A DNA stretch of 64,000 nt from Aquimarina sp. Aq107 (GCF_943733665.1 NZ_OX030782.1:5380501-5444500); one strand, 5' to 3'. Shown: positions 1 to 7,998, counted from the first letter of the stretch. A program made the numbers and translations. Notes: generated by a model from the letters alone, not told the origin.

Positions 1-581
1 CGCAAAAATTAAATGTTCCAATATTATGTATTGGTACAGAATTGCACACTTTTGTACAGAAAAGACCCGAATATTGGAAGCAGTTAATACAGAAAGTTAG
101 ATCTGTTTATGAAGGTAAGTTAACCTATGCAGAGAATTGGGATCAGTTTGCAAATGCTCCTTTTTGGAATCAATTGGATTATATAGGTGTAGATGCTTAC
201 TTTCCGGTTTCTGAGAGTAAAACGCCTAGTGTAGAGGAGATGAGGGAAGGTTGGCAAAAGCATAAAAATAAGATAATAGCATTACAAAAAACAATAGAAA
301 AACCTGTTTTGTTTACAGAGTTTGGATATAGAAGTATACATTATACAGGGAAAGAACCTTGGGCTTCTGATAGAGTGAAAGGAAATGTAGATTTAAAAGC
401 TCAGAATAATGCGTTAACAGCATTATATGAGGAGTTCTGGAAAGAACAATGGTTTGCCGGAGGATTTCTTTGGAAATGGTACCACGACCATGATAAGGTG
501 GGTGGAGAAGATAATAATAGATTTACAATACAAAATAAACCATCAGAAAAGTTAATACAAACATTGTATAAAGATGATTAA
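1..581 (+). CDS. GH113-like glycoside hydrolase, 3' part (5' end outside window)
   Basis: The open frame is entered at base 3 and runs to the stop at 579-581, so the gene begins upstream of the window. The apparent start at 42 is an internal TTG codon. The visible 192 residues resemble the C-terminal half of the GTA/GH113 TIM-barrel family (beta-mannanase-like). A GTEL motif (Glu codon 39-41) fits the acid/base and an FTEFGYRS motif (Glu codon 318-320) fits the nucleophile, about 93 residues apart. The C-terminal GGFLWKWYHDHD and NKPSEKLIQTLY segments are typical of the family's last strands. Substrate cannot be told. The stop overlaps the start of the next lipoprotein gene by 8 bases, so the two are probably co-transcribed. 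Confidence 0.75.
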   Translation, partial: QKLNVPILCIGTELHTFVQKRPEYWKQLIQKVRSVYEGKLTYAENWDQFANAPFWNQLDYIGVDAYFPVSESKTPSVEEMREGWQKHKNKIIALQKTIEKPVLFTEFGYRSIHYTGKEPWASDRVKGNVDLKAQNNALTALYEEFWKEQWFAGGFLWKWYHDHDKVGGEDNNRFTIQNKPSEKLIQTLYKDD

Positions 582-1311
582 AACCAATTATATCGTATAT
601 GTCTTATGTTGCATTCTATTGGCTTGTAATAAAGATCAAGATACGATTCTATTGGATGAATCTCTTGCATCTTTGGTTGTTCTAAATGATATAGAAATCG
701 ATAATGTAATTGCTTGTGCTTCTGGATCTGAATCAGATGAAGACGTCATTATTGCATACCTATACCCAAGACCAGGAGTAACAGATATTAGATATTTTGA
801 AACAGCAAATATAGAAGCTGATAAAAATGATTATCAAAACTACCAACGGGTAATGATAGCACCAACAGATATTTTTAATGGATATCTAAAAAAATTCACA
901 AGAACTACAATTGAAGAAAAGTGGGTAATTATTACGTTTTTTGAAAATGAAAAATTGCATTTATCAAATCCAATTAGATTAAAACATCTAACAAAACCTA
1001 CAGAGTTTACAGATGAAGTGATTGTGAATACAAATAGCGAAAATATGCCAATATTTAATTGGGAAGATGGATTGTTTAATGATAATAAGATATATTTTCA
1101 AGTAGTTTCTGATACTGATGATGAATTGCTTTCTGGAACCTATACTTTTCAAAAACAATTCCAATATTATAAAACGGATAATGTAGTTTTAAATATCACC
1201 CAAGAAATTCCACCACAATTAGACACAGCTAATTCATATAATTTTACTCTTATGGGAGTCAGTGAAGATAATTGGGTGAATTTGTTTATTCAAAAAAGAT
1301 TTCAGCCCTAA
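574..1311 (+). CDS. hypothetical lipoprotein
   Basis: 245 residues. The N-terminus is a lipoprotein signal with lipobox ILLAC (Cys18) followed by NKDQD, so the product should be lipid-anchored in the envelope. The rest is rich in acidic residues and beta-strand-like segments; I recognise no catalytic motif. The start ATG lies inside the 3' end of the upstream glycosidase gene (8-base overlap), which argues for translational coupling and a shared role, perhaps in glycan handling. I do not recognise the family; it is roughly the size of small Bacteroidetes surface lipoproteins. Confidence 0.7.
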   Translation: MIKTNYIVYVLCCILLACNKDQDTILLDESLASLVVLNDIEIDNVIACASGSESDEDVIIAYLYPRPGVTDIRYFETANIEADKNDYQNYQRVMIAPTDIFNGYLKKFTRTTIEEKWVIITFFENEKLHLSNPIRLKHLTKPTEFTDEVIVNTNSENMPIFNWEDGLFNDNKIYFQVVSDTDDELLSGTYTFQKQFQYYKTDNVVLNITQEIPPQLDTANSYNFTLMGVSEDNWVNLFIQKRFQP

Positions 1312-1373
1312 CTTTATTTAATCTTTTATGTAAGATCATAACATGTTTTTCGTCTACGAGTTTAAAATATGTT

Positions 1374-2636
1374 ATGAAGAAAATCTTAATAGCACTGATT
1401 TTCTTTGTGTATCAAGGAAGTTTTTCTCAAGATGCTCTAGTGTCAGAACTACAAATTTCAGGACTAAAAAGGACAAAAGAATCCTTTATTAGGAAATTAG
1501 TTAAGGTAAAACCAGGTTCAGTATACGATTCTCTGAGGGTAGCTACGGATATAGAAAGACTTAAAAGACTTCCTGGTATTGCAAATGCAGAAGCAATAGT
1601 GCAAAAAAATCAAGGCTCAGAGTATCAAATTATCTATACTATTGAAGAAAATTTTACTATTATTCCGGGGCTTAGTATAGCAACCGATAACAACGGTGAA
1701 TTTGCATATAGGGTATCCCTTTTTGAGTTTAACTTATTCGGAAGAAATCAAATATTAGGAGGATTTTATCAGCGAGATGTGTTTGATTCTTATGGTGGAT
1801 ATTGGGAAGCTCCTTACCTTTTTACAAATAAGTTTGGTTTTGGTATTAATTATAAGAATCTAGTTTCTCAGGAGCCTATTTTTCTTGACAATAATAATAC
1901 GATTAATTATAAATTCGATACAAGAGCTTTCGAAGTTAATTTGTTATACGAATTTAACTTTCACCATAAAGCGCAGGTTGGAGTTAACATCTCTAATGAA
2001 GAATATAATTTTATAGAAGGAGATTTACCTTCAGAAATTCCTACGCGCCTTTCTGCTAGTAAAATAGCTTACCGAGGAGAGTATGAGTATAACGATATTG
2101 ATATTGATTATCAGTATGTATCTGGTTTAAGAAGTCTTTTGGATTTTCGATTTGTTACTGGCGGCGATGGTCTTTTAGATGATTTTTTTATCGGTAGAAA
2201 CGATTTCGAATATTTCAAAAGAGTGGGTAAGTTAGGAAATTGGGCTAATCGCCTTAGGTTAGCATATGCTTCTAACGATGATACTCCATTTGCACCTTTT
2301 GCTGTAGATAATCAATTAAATATAAGAGGTGCGGGAAATACTATTGATAGAGGGACTGCGGCAATAGTTTTAAATACCGAGTATAGACACACGTTATATG
2401 AAAAAGGTTGGTTTGTAGTTCAGAGCAATGTTTTTATTGATACAGGTACCTGGAGAAATCCAGGAGGAGAACTCGTGGAGTTAATAGATGGTAGTACACT
2501 AAGATTTTACCCAGGAGCGGGCATAAGATTGATACATAAAAGAATTTTTAATGCGGTTTTTAGGTTAGATTATGGATACGGAATTGGAAATGATGCAACC
2601 AATGGTATTACCTTTGGGATTGGACAATATTTTTGA
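1374..2636 (+). CDS. short Omp85/BamA-like outer-membrane barrel protein, copy 1
   Basis: 420 residues from ATG 1374. A longer open frame begins at 1272, but only the start at 1374 gives a signal peptide (MKKILIALIFFVYQGSFSQ). Residues about 20-95 form one POTRA-like domain (ELQISGLKRTKESFIRKL, then DIERLKRLPGIANAEAIV). The remainder is a beta-barrel with the motifs FAPFAVDNQLNIRG, TEYRHTLY and GAGIRLIHKRIFN, and it ends on aromatic FGIGQYF, as outer-membrane barrels do. BamA has five POTRAs; with only one, this is a reduced Omp85/TamA-like protein, perhaps a secretion or surface-assembly pore. It is a tandem paralog of the next gene. The role is unknown. Confidence 0.75.
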   Translation: MKKILIALIFFVYQGSFSQDALVSELQISGLKRTKESFIRKLVKVKPGSVYDSLRVATDIERLKRLPGIANAEAIVQKNQGSEYQIIYTIEENFTIIPGLSIATDNNGEFAYRVSLFEFNLFGRNQILGGFYQRDVFDSYGGYWEAPYLFTNKFGFGINYKNLVSQEPIFLDNNNTINYKFDTRAFEVNLLYEFNFHHKAQVGVNISNEEYNFIEGDLPSEIPTRLSASKIAYRGEYEYNDIDIDYQYVSGLRSLLDFRFVTGGDGLLDDFFIGRNDFEYFKRVGKLGNWANRLRLAYASNDDTPFAPFAVDNQLNIRGAGNTIDRGTAAIVLNTEYRHTLYEKGWFVVQSNVFIDTGTWRNPGGELVELIDGSTLRFYPGAGIRLIHKRIFNAVFRLDYGYGIGNDATNGITFGIGQYF

Positions 2637-2663
2637 TTTGCAGTGCAATAAGGTGTACCTTTG
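2632..2663 (+). promoter_or_regulatory. Bacteroidetes-type promoter for Omp85 copy 2
   Basis: TTTG at 2632-2635, a 20-base spacer and TACCTTTG at 2656-2663 match the Bacteroidetes sigma-factor consensus TTTG-N17/23-TAnnTTTG. The -33 box overlaps the stop codon of copy 1, so copy 2 may have its own transcript with a leader of about 25 bases. Confidence 0.55.
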
Positions 2664-2694
2664 TTATAAAATTGCTTCAAATATTTAGAACTAA

Positions 2695-3957
2695 ATGCGA
2701 AAAAGACTCACTCTTGTCTTCCTAACTTTTTGTTTTTGTTTTTTAGGAAATGCTCAGAAAAGAAATATTTCTGAAATAGTAATTCAAGGAAATAAAAAGA
2801 CAAGAACAGCGGCAATTATAAAATTGAATTCTGTTAGAGAAGGGGAAGTATTAGATTCTATTAAGATAGAAGAAGATATTAAACGGTTGAAACGATTACC
2901 TAGCATTGCGCATGCATATTATCAAGTTCACGAAAAAGAGAATGGTTATCAAGTAGTTTATGGAGTAGAAGAAAACTTTACTATAATTCCGAGTGCTAAT
3001 GTATACACTACTAATAATGATGAATTTGCATTTAGAGTAGGCTTATATGAGTTTAATTTATTAGGGCAGAATGTCACTTTAGGCGGGTTTTATCAAGATG
3101 ATATTTATAGCTCTTTTGGATTAAATATAAGAGCTCCATATTTATTTACTAATAAGTTTGGTTTGGCATTTAATTACCAGAATCTTACTACACAGGAACC
3201 TGTTTTTCTAGATAATGGTACTGCGGATTATAAATACAATAATACGTCATATGAAGTTTTAGGATTGTATCAATTTAATTTTCGAAATAGAATAGAATTA
3301 GGTGTAAATTATTTTAATGAAGATTATACATATAGAAATGGAGCTACAGGACCTAATGTGCCACTTGATTTTGATGTAAATAAAGTACTTTTTAAATTAA
3401 TTTATGAGTATAACAATTTAGATTATTATTTTCAATATGTCTCAGGATTTAGAAGTGTGGCAAACTTTCAATACGTAATTAGTACGGAAAATGTGTTACC
3501 AGATTTTTTAATTGGGTGGAATGATTTTATGTATTATCATCGAATTGGTAAAAAAGGAAATTGGGCATCTAGATTGAGAGTAGGTTTAGCAACCAATGAT
3601 GATTCTCCTTTTGCACCTTTTGCTGTTGATAATAATCTAAATATTAGAGGGGTTGGAAATACAATTGATAGAGGAACTGGTGTTATTGTTTTGAACACAG
3701 AATATAGGCATACTTTATATGATAAAGATTGGTTTGTATTACAAAGTAATGTTTTTGTTGATGGAGGTAGTTGGCGAAATCCTGGCGGAGATTTTGGGGA
3801 CTTCGGAGAAACTCAAAATTTCAGAGTATATCCAGGAGTAGGATTGCGATTTATACATAAACGTATTTTTAATGCAATCTTTAGAATAGATTATGGATAT
3901 GGAGTTACCGAAGATGCTACTAATGGATTTGTATTCGGAATAGGGCAATATTTTTAA
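2695..3957 (+). CDS. short Omp85/BamA-like outer-membrane barrel protein, copy 2
   Basis: 420 residues, the same length as the preceding paralog and similar along its whole length: shared EENFTIIP, TNKFG, FAPFAVDN, NIRG-GNTIDRGT, TEYRHTLY, IHKRIFNA and the final FGIGQYF. Signal peptide residues 1-20 (ends LGNAQ), then one POTRA-like domain (IVIQGNKKTRTAAIIKL, DIKRLKRLPSIAHAYY) and a C-terminal barrel. It appears to come from a tandem duplication that has since diverged. It is likely exported to the outer membrane through Bam. Substrate and partner are unknown. Confidence 0.75.
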   Translation: MRKRLTLVFLTFCFCFLGNAQKRNISEIVIQGNKKTRTAAIIKLNSVREGEVLDSIKIEEDIKRLKRLPSIAHAYYQVHEKENGYQVVYGVEENFTIIPSANVYTTNNDEFAFRVGLYEFNLLGQNVTLGGFYQDDIYSSFGLNIRAPYLFTNKFGLAFNYQNLTTQEPVFLDNGTADYKYNNTSYEVLGLYQFNFRNRIELGVNYFNEDYTYRNGATGPNVPLDFDVNKVLFKLIYEYNNLDYYFQYVSGFRSVANFQYVISTENVLPDFLIGWNDFMYYHRIGKKGNWASRLRVGLATNDDSPFAPFAVDNNLNIRGVGNTIDRGTGVIVLNTEYRHTLYDKDWFVLQSNVFVDGGSWRNPGGDFGDFGETQNFRVYPGVGLRFIHKRIFNAIFRIDYGYGVTEDATNGFVFGIGQYF

Positions 3958-3999
3958 TAATCAAAAATTAGTTTTTTTGTTAAAAACAAGTTAATTAAT

Positions 4000-4015
4000 T
4001 ACCGAACGTTTGGTA
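4000..4015. promoter_or_regulatory. TetR operator 1 (upstream of tetR)
   Basis: TACCGAACGTTTGGTA, a 16-bp palindrome with one mismatched pair. It differs at a single base from the perfect palindrome at 4629-4644 on the other side of tetR. It contains the -33 TTTG of the tetR promoter, so binding here would block transcription. Autoregulation is an inference. Confidence 0.8.
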
Positions 4016-4039
4016 AAAAACTAATTATCTATATATTTG
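4009..4039 (+). promoter_or_regulatory. tetR promoter, -33 box inside the operator
   Basis: TTTG (4009-4012), a 19-base spacer and TATATTTG (4032-4039) form a consensus Bacteroidetes promoter. Transcription would begin near 4044-4047, almost at the ATG at 4047, so the mRNA may be leaderless or nearly so. Confidence 0.7.
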
Positions 4040-4046
4040 CTGTGTT

Positions 4047-4607
4047 ATGAGACCAGTAAAAGTAGAAGATAAACAGTTGATGGAGGGCCTTAATCAGGTT
4101 TTTAGATCTAAAGGGTATGAAGGAGCTAGTCTAAACGAATTGGCAGAAGGTGCCGGTTTAAAAAAAGCAAGTTTGTATCATAGATTTCCCGATGGAAAAA
4201 AGGGAATTGGTCTTGCAGTCTTATCGTATTCTTCGGATTGGTTGCATAAGAATCTGTATGAATTACTGATGGATAAAAAAGTTTTGAAAGAGGAAAGGTT
4301 GGAAACGACTTTAACCAGAATAAAGGAATTATACGGTGATGGAAAAGAAACTTGTGTGCTTAGATCCTTATCAATGGAATCTGGAATGGAAATATTTGGA
4401 GATCAAATAAAAGAAGAGATGGATAGATGGATAAGAAATTTCACAGAATTTGGATTAGAGTTCGGACTTAGTAGAGATCAATCAACGAGAATTGCAAAAC
4501 AGGGTTTAATAAGTATACAAGGAAGTCTTGTAGTAGCTAATGCAATGTCTGATAACAGCTTGTTTTTGGATACTTTAGAAGATATAAAACTTAAGTATAA
4601 AGCATAA
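4047..4607 (+). CDS. TetR/AcrR-family transcriptional repressor
   Basis: 186 residues. Residues about 12-55 form a TetR-type helix-turn-helix (LNQVFRSKGYEGASLNELAEGAGLKKASLYHRFP in pieces: GYEGASLNELAEGAGLKK then ASLYHRFPDGKKG). The SLYHRFPDGK form with a long helical C-terminal part resembles regulators that sit next to small oxidoreductase or hydrolase genes. Two near-identical 16-bp palindromes flank the gene (4000-4015 and 4629-4644), which fits repression of both itself and the downstream DUF1348/hydrolase pair. The inducer is unknown. An alternative start at Met12 is possible if the mRNA is not leaderless. Confidence 0.9.
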   Translation: MRPVKVEDKQLMEGLNQVFRSKGYEGASLNELAEGAGLKKASLYHRFPDGKKGIGLAVLSYSSDWLHKNLYELLMDKKVLKEERLETTLTRIKELYGDGKETCVLRSLSMESGMEIFGDQIKEEMDRWIRNFTEFGLEFGLSRDQSTRIAKQGLISIQGSLVVANAMSDNSLFLDTLEDIKLKYKA

Positions 4608-4628
4608 TATTTTTTTATAATAATAATT

Positions 4629-4644
4629 TACCGAACGTTCGGTA
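4629..4644. promoter_or_regulatory. TetR operator 2 (upstream of the DUF1348 gene)
   Basis: TACCGAACGTTCGGTA is a perfect 16-bp palindrome 14 bases before the ATG of the DUF1348 gene. It matches 15 of 16 bases of the site in front of tetR. A repressor bound here would block transcription or early elongation into the two-gene unit. Confidence 0.85.
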
Positions 4645-4658
4645 ACAAAATTTTAATA

Positions 4659-5069
4659 ATGGAAAAAAAATTCCCTTTGCCACCTTTTACAGAAGAAACG
4701 GCAAAACAAAAAGTTCAGATGGCAGAAGATGCCTGGAACAGTAAAGATCCAATAGCTATATCAACGGCTTATAGTTTAGAAACCGAATGGCGTAATCGAA
4801 ATCAATTCATCAATGGACGAGAAGAAGTACAGGAATTTCTCAGAGATAAATGGAAAAAAGAACTCAATTATAAACTTAGAAAAGAATTATGGGCATATCA
4901 AGATAATAGGATTGCAGTGCGATTTGAGTATGAATATCAAAATAAAAACAATCAATGGTACAGAGCATACGGTAATGAAAATTGGGAGTTTGATGAGAAT
5001 GGTTTTATGGAAAAAAGATATGCCAGTATTAACGATTTAGAAATATCAGAGACAGAAAGAAAATTATAA
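4659..5069 (+). CDS. DUF1348 / NTF2-like (SnoaL-fold) protein
   Basis: 136 residues, no signal peptide, so cytoplasmic. The sequence fits the nuclear-transport-factor-2-like DUF1348 family over nearly its full length (usually about 150): PLPPFTEETAKQKVQMAEDAWNSKD at the start, WRNRNQFINGREEVQEFL in the middle, and the closing YASINDLEISETERK that is typical of the family. Members are small cone-shaped-barrel proteins of uncertain function, often next to TetR regulators and alpha/beta hydrolases, as here. The operator at 4629-4644 puts it under the neighbouring TetR. No catalytic role can be read from the sequence. Confidence 0.85.
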   Translation: MEKKFPLPPFTEETAKQKVQMAEDAWNSKDPIAISTAYSLETEWRNRNQFINGREEVQEFLRDKWKKELNYKLRKELWAYQDNRIAVRFEYEYQNKNNQWYRAYGNENWEFDENGFMEKRYASINDLEISETERKL

Positions 5070-5093
5070 TCTAATTTAAATACATACATAAAG

Positions 5094-6068
5094 ATGAAAA
5101 ATCAAAAGACAAAGCGTTTTATGGTATTGCTTGTGATTACTCTTACCACAAGTGTCTTAGCGCATGGTTTACCCCTTAAGAATAATTACGAAACTACTAT
5201 AGAGAATACGGTTAAATATAAAAAAATCAATATACAAGGAATAGATGTTGCCTATAGAGAGGCTGGTAATCCTAAAAATCCGGCGATTGTATTATTACAT
5301 GGATTTCCTTCTTCGTCTCATCAATACCGTAAAGTATTGAATGCATTATCAGATGAGTTTTACTTAATTGCACCGGATTATCCTGGTTTTGGGAATAGTG
5401 ATTTTCCTAGTGCTACCTCTTACGAGTATACTTTTGATAATTTAGCTAATACTATTGAGGTTTTCTTGGAAAAGTTAAAAATTAGGTCTTATGCATTAAT
5501 GATTCAAGATTATGGTGCTCCAATAGGTTTAAGAATTGCGACTAAGTATCCAGAAAGAATAACCGCTATTATAAATCAAAATGGAAATGCCTATAAAGAA
5601 GGTTTAGGACCTGCCTGGAAGGATGTTAAAGCATTTTGGGCAAATAGATCTCCAGAAACTGAGAAGGCTTTGTTACCTGTGTTTTCTATAGAAGGATTAA
5701 AATGGCAATATACTCACGGTACCAGAAATCCAGAAAATGTGAATCCAGATACTTGGCATTTGGATTACTTACGAATGTCAAGACCGAATGCTCATAAAGT
5801 CAACTTAGATCTGTTTTATGATTATCAAAACAACATAAAGTTATATCCGAAATGGCAAAAGTATTTTAGAGACAACCAACCTCCACTATTAATTGTTTGG
5901 GGTAAAAACGATGCCTTCTTTCCAGAAAGTGGGGCACAAGCTTTTAAAAAGGATGTAAAAAGTATTGATTACAATATTTATGATACTGGACATTTTGCTT
6001 TAGAGGAAGAAAGTAAATCGATTATCAAGAAAATTAGATTTTTCCTGAAAAAAAATGGAGTTAAATAA
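5094..6068 (+). CDS. exported alpha/beta hydrolase, epoxide-hydrolase/haloalkane-dehalogenase type
   Basis: 324 residues with a signal peptide (residues 1 to about 24, ending SVLAHG), so probably periplasmic. The alpha/beta-hydrolase core has the oxyanion motif LLHGFPSSS near residue 70 and a nucleophile elbow IQDYGAPIG in which the nucleophile is Asp139 rather than Ser. The acid Asp273 lies in WGKNDAFF and His300 in TGHFALEE. An Asp nucleophile with this QDYG elbow is typical of epoxide hydrolases and haloalkane dehalogenases; the substrate cannot be named. It lies 24 bases after the DUF1348 gene in the same TetR-controlled unit and ends at a strong hairpin. Confidence 0.85.
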   Translation: MKNQKTKRFMVLLVITLTTSVLAHGLPLKNNYETTIENTVKYKKINIQGIDVAYREAGNPKNPAIVLLHGFPSSSHQYRKVLNALSDEFYLIAPDYPGFGNSDFPSATSYEYTFDNLANTIEVFLEKLKIRSYALMIQDYGAPIGLRIATKYPERITAIINQNGNAYKEGLGPAWKDVKAFWANRSPETEKALLPVFSIEGLKWQYTHGTRNPENVNPDTWHLDYLRMSRPNAHKVNLDLFYDYQNNIKLYPKWQKYFRDNQPPLLIVWGKNDAFFPESGAQAFKKDVKSIDYNIYDTGHFALEEESKSIIKKIRFFLKKNGVK

Positions 6069-6082
6069 TAGCTACAAAATAG

Positions 6083-6116
6083 AACAAGGATCTAGTTGAT
6101 AAACTAGATCCTTGTT
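6083..6116. terminator. bidirectional intrinsic terminator
   Basis: Perfect 15-bp stem (6083-6097 with 6102-6116) around a GATA loop, between the convergent hydrolase and Cys-rich peptide genes. It is flanked by T/A-rich sequence on both sides, so it could end transcripts from either direction. Confidence 0.85.
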
Positions 6117-6122
6117 TCATTA

Positions 6123-6326
6123 TTATTCAAATATACCTGAAATACACATATGCGTTTCTCTTGTTCCTAAACAACAACCATTTGATAAAGGATATCCACC
6201 ACAAGATTGACATTTTTGAGCGTCAACAGGATTAGGGCAAGCTCCAAGATTACCTCCATTTACAGACTTTTGTTGATCTTTGCTAAGAGTTTGAGCGTTT
6301 TTTAAATTTAAAATGTTCTTTAACAT
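6123..6326 (-). CDS. double-glycine-leader, Cys-rich bacteriocin-like peptide
   Basis: 67 residues from ATG 6326; an open frame runs further upstream, but its extra 22 residues do not look like a leader. Residues 1-25 (MLKNILNLKNAQTLSK, ending SVNGG) match the leader common to many flavobacterial bacteriocin-like peptides cut after Gly-Gly by a C39-peptidase ABC exporter. The 42-residue core has six cysteines (core positions 5, 14, 17, 26, 27, 36) and many Gly and Pro, which suggests disulfides or other crosslinks. No exporter or modification enzyme is visible nearby, so it would rely on machinery elsewhere. It is the last gene of the minus-strand azoR group and ends at the shared terminator. 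Confidence 0.75.
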   Translation of the reverse strand: MLKNILNLKNAQTLSKDQQKSVNGGNLGACPNPVDAQKCQSCGGYPLSNGCCLGTRETHMCISGIFE

Positions 6327-6426
6327 AATTAAGGTTTTAAGAATAATATTTCCCCAAACATTTAGAGACACTTGAGGTTTATGTCTATGCAATTCTTAAC
6401 GCTAATATGGGGAATTTGTTGCTTTT

Positions 6427-7032
6427 TTACAATTTATTTATGATTTCAGAAATTGTTTGTTTTGACTGTTTAAATACTTCTTCATTCATAGTGGTTCCTT
6501 CTAATGGCAAAAAGGTTACATCAGTTATCCCAATAAGACCTAAAACTGTTTGTAAATAGGGTTGAACAAAGTCTAAGGCTTTCATTTCATTTGAGTTATA
6601 CACGGCTCCAGCTGAGGTAATGATATAAGCTTTTACATTTTTGACTGTACCATAAAATTGACCTTGGTCATTTATCCCAAAAGTACTGTTAATTCTAACT
6701 ATGTGGTCAATCCAAGCTTTTAAGGCGGATGGAATACTAAAGTTATACATAGGCGTACTTATAAGTAGGATATCTGTTTCCTTTAATTCTTCAATGAGTT
6801 CATCCGATAATTTTGTAGCACTACTTAATTCGTCACTAAATTGTTCTTTAGAAGTATAAAACCCTTCAATTGTTTTTTGATGTATGTGTGGTATAGGTTT
6901 ATTTATAATATCTCTAATTATAATTGAACCTTGTGGATTGCTTTTTTGCCAATGTAGCTGAAATTGATCTGCTATTTTTCGACTATCTGAGTTGTTGATT
7001 CTAGAACTGGAATCTATTCTTAGTAATTTCAT
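6427..7032 (-). CDS. azoR: FMN-dependent NADH:quinone/azo oxidoreductase (AzoR type)
   Basis: 201 residues, cytoplasmic flavodoxin-like fold, the usual AzoR length. The N-terminus MKLLRIDSSSRINNSDSRKI holds the FMN-phosphate loop (SSSR). STPMYNFSIPSALKAWIDH is the conserved FMN-binding segment, and ITSAGAVY is the second flavin loop. The family reduces quinones and azo dyes with NADH through an obligate two-electron step, a defence against electrophilic quinones. The gene follows the dehydrogenase with a 4-base gap, so the two form an operon. Confidence 0.9.
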   Translation of the reverse strand: MKLLRIDSSSRINNSDSRKIADQFQLHWQKSNPQGSIIIRDIINKPIPHIHQKTIEGFYTSKEQFSDELSSATKLSDELIEELKETDILLISTPMYNFSIPSALKAWIDHIVRINSTFGINDQGQFYGTVKNVKAYIITSAGAVYNSNEMKALDFVQPYLQTVLGLIGITDVTFLPLEGTTMNEEVFKQSKQTISEIINKL

Positions 7033-7036
7033 AGTT

Positions 7037-7906
7037 TTATTTTTTAAGGTTTAAAAATTCATATACTGCGCTAAAATCTAGATCTCCATACCCATGCTGT
7101 TTTGCTTGTGCATAGATTTCCTTAGTAATTGTAAGATTAGGGAGCGCTACATTTTGCTCATATGCGCAAATAGTGGATAGGTGTAGATCTTTTTGTATCC
7201 ACTTTAAGGGGAAATTTGTTTCATAATTAGAGTTTTCAAGTTTTGAACGGATTGCTGACATTACGGGAGGAACAACGGGTGTGCTTAGTAGTACATTGAA
7301 TAATGTTTCTTTTTCTAAACCCATAGCTTCACCCATCACTAATGCTTCCGAAAAAGCAACCATAGATTGTCCTAATAATTGATTAATTAGCATTTTCATA
7401 GCAGCACCCATTCCTACTTTTCCTAAATGCAATGTCTTTTTTCCCATAATATCAAGTAAGAATTTAGTTTCAGTAACAGAAGCTGAATCGCCTCCTAACA
7501 AAAAAAGTAATTCACCGCTCTCAGCAGGAGCTTTAGTACCTGCTACTGGAGCGTCGAGATAACGAATTCTATGTTTTTTTGCGATGATATCCATCTCCTT
7601 GGTAAATGATGGATTTACCGTGCTGCAATTAATCCAAATACTATTATCCTTAAGAGAAGAAAGAAAACCTTTGCTGCCAAGAGCAACTTCTTTTACAATT
7701 TCTGGAGTAGATAGCATTGTGATTAAAACATCTACGTTTTGTGCAACTTCTTTAGGGTTTTCTGCCCATGTTGCTCCATTATCCAGTAGATGGTTTGCTT
7801 TTTCTTTGGTTCGGTTGTATACAATAAGTGAATGGCCGGCTTTTTGAAGATTAGAAGCCATTCTACTTCCCATTATACCTAATCCTATAAATCCTATTTT
7901 ATTCAT
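7037..7906 (-). CDS. NAD(P)-dependent beta-hydroxyacid dehydrogenase (3-hydroxyisobutyrate dehydrogenase family)
   Basis: 289 residues, the family's usual size. Residues 5-13 give the Rossmann loop GFIGLGIMG, DAPVAGT (118-124) is the substrate-binding signature, and Lys171 in GAAMKMLINQ is the catalytic lysine. NRT after the second strand (residues 31-33) leans towards NADP. Members include 3-hydroxyisobutyrate, tartronate-semialdehyde and succinic-semialdehyde reductases; which one this is cannot be read. It leads a two-gene operon with azoR, with a putative AraC site just upstream (7984-7996), so it is probably part of a stress- or carbonyl-responsive unit. Confidence 0.88.
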   Translation of the reverse strand: MNKIGFIGLGIMGSRMASNLQKAGHSLIVYNRTKEKANHLLDNGATWAENPKEVAQNVDVLITMLSTPEIVKEVALGSKGFLSSLKDNSIWINCSTVNPSFTKEMDIIAKKHRIRYLDAPVAGTKAPAESGELLFLLGGDSASVTETKFLLDIMGKKTLHLGKVGMGAAMKMLINQLLGQSMVAFSEALVMGEAMGLEKETLFNVLLSTPVVPPVMSAIRSKLENSNYETNFPLKWIQKDLHLSTICAYEQNVALPNLTITKEIYAQAKQHGYGDLDFSAVYEFLNLKK

Positions 7907-7983
7907 TTGTATATGTTTTAATTCTTATACAAATGTCACAGAAAGTGAAAAAAATAAGTTTTCGAAAAAACTAAAAGTTGTGT

Positions 7984-7996
7984 TTTTCGATCAAAA
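7984..7996. promoter_or_regulatory. putative AraC-regulator site, copy A
   Basis: TTTTCGATCAAAA lies upstream of the dehydrogenase/azoR operon, just past the end of the AraC gene. It matches 12 of 13 bases of the element at 8926-8938 in front of the AraC gene. A further TTTTCG lies at 7959-7964. Binding is inferred from the repeat alone. Confidence 0.5.
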
Positions 7997-7998
7997 AC

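Noticed and set aside
1272..1373. Longer N-terminus for Omp85 copy 1
   Set aside because: It overlaps the preceding lipoprotein gene and lacks a signal peptide at its start; ATG 1374 has one.
6327..6392. Upstream extension of the Cys-rich peptide gene (22 more residues)
   Set aside because: The extra residues do not look like a leader, and the internal ATG at 6326 begins the recognised double-glycine leader.
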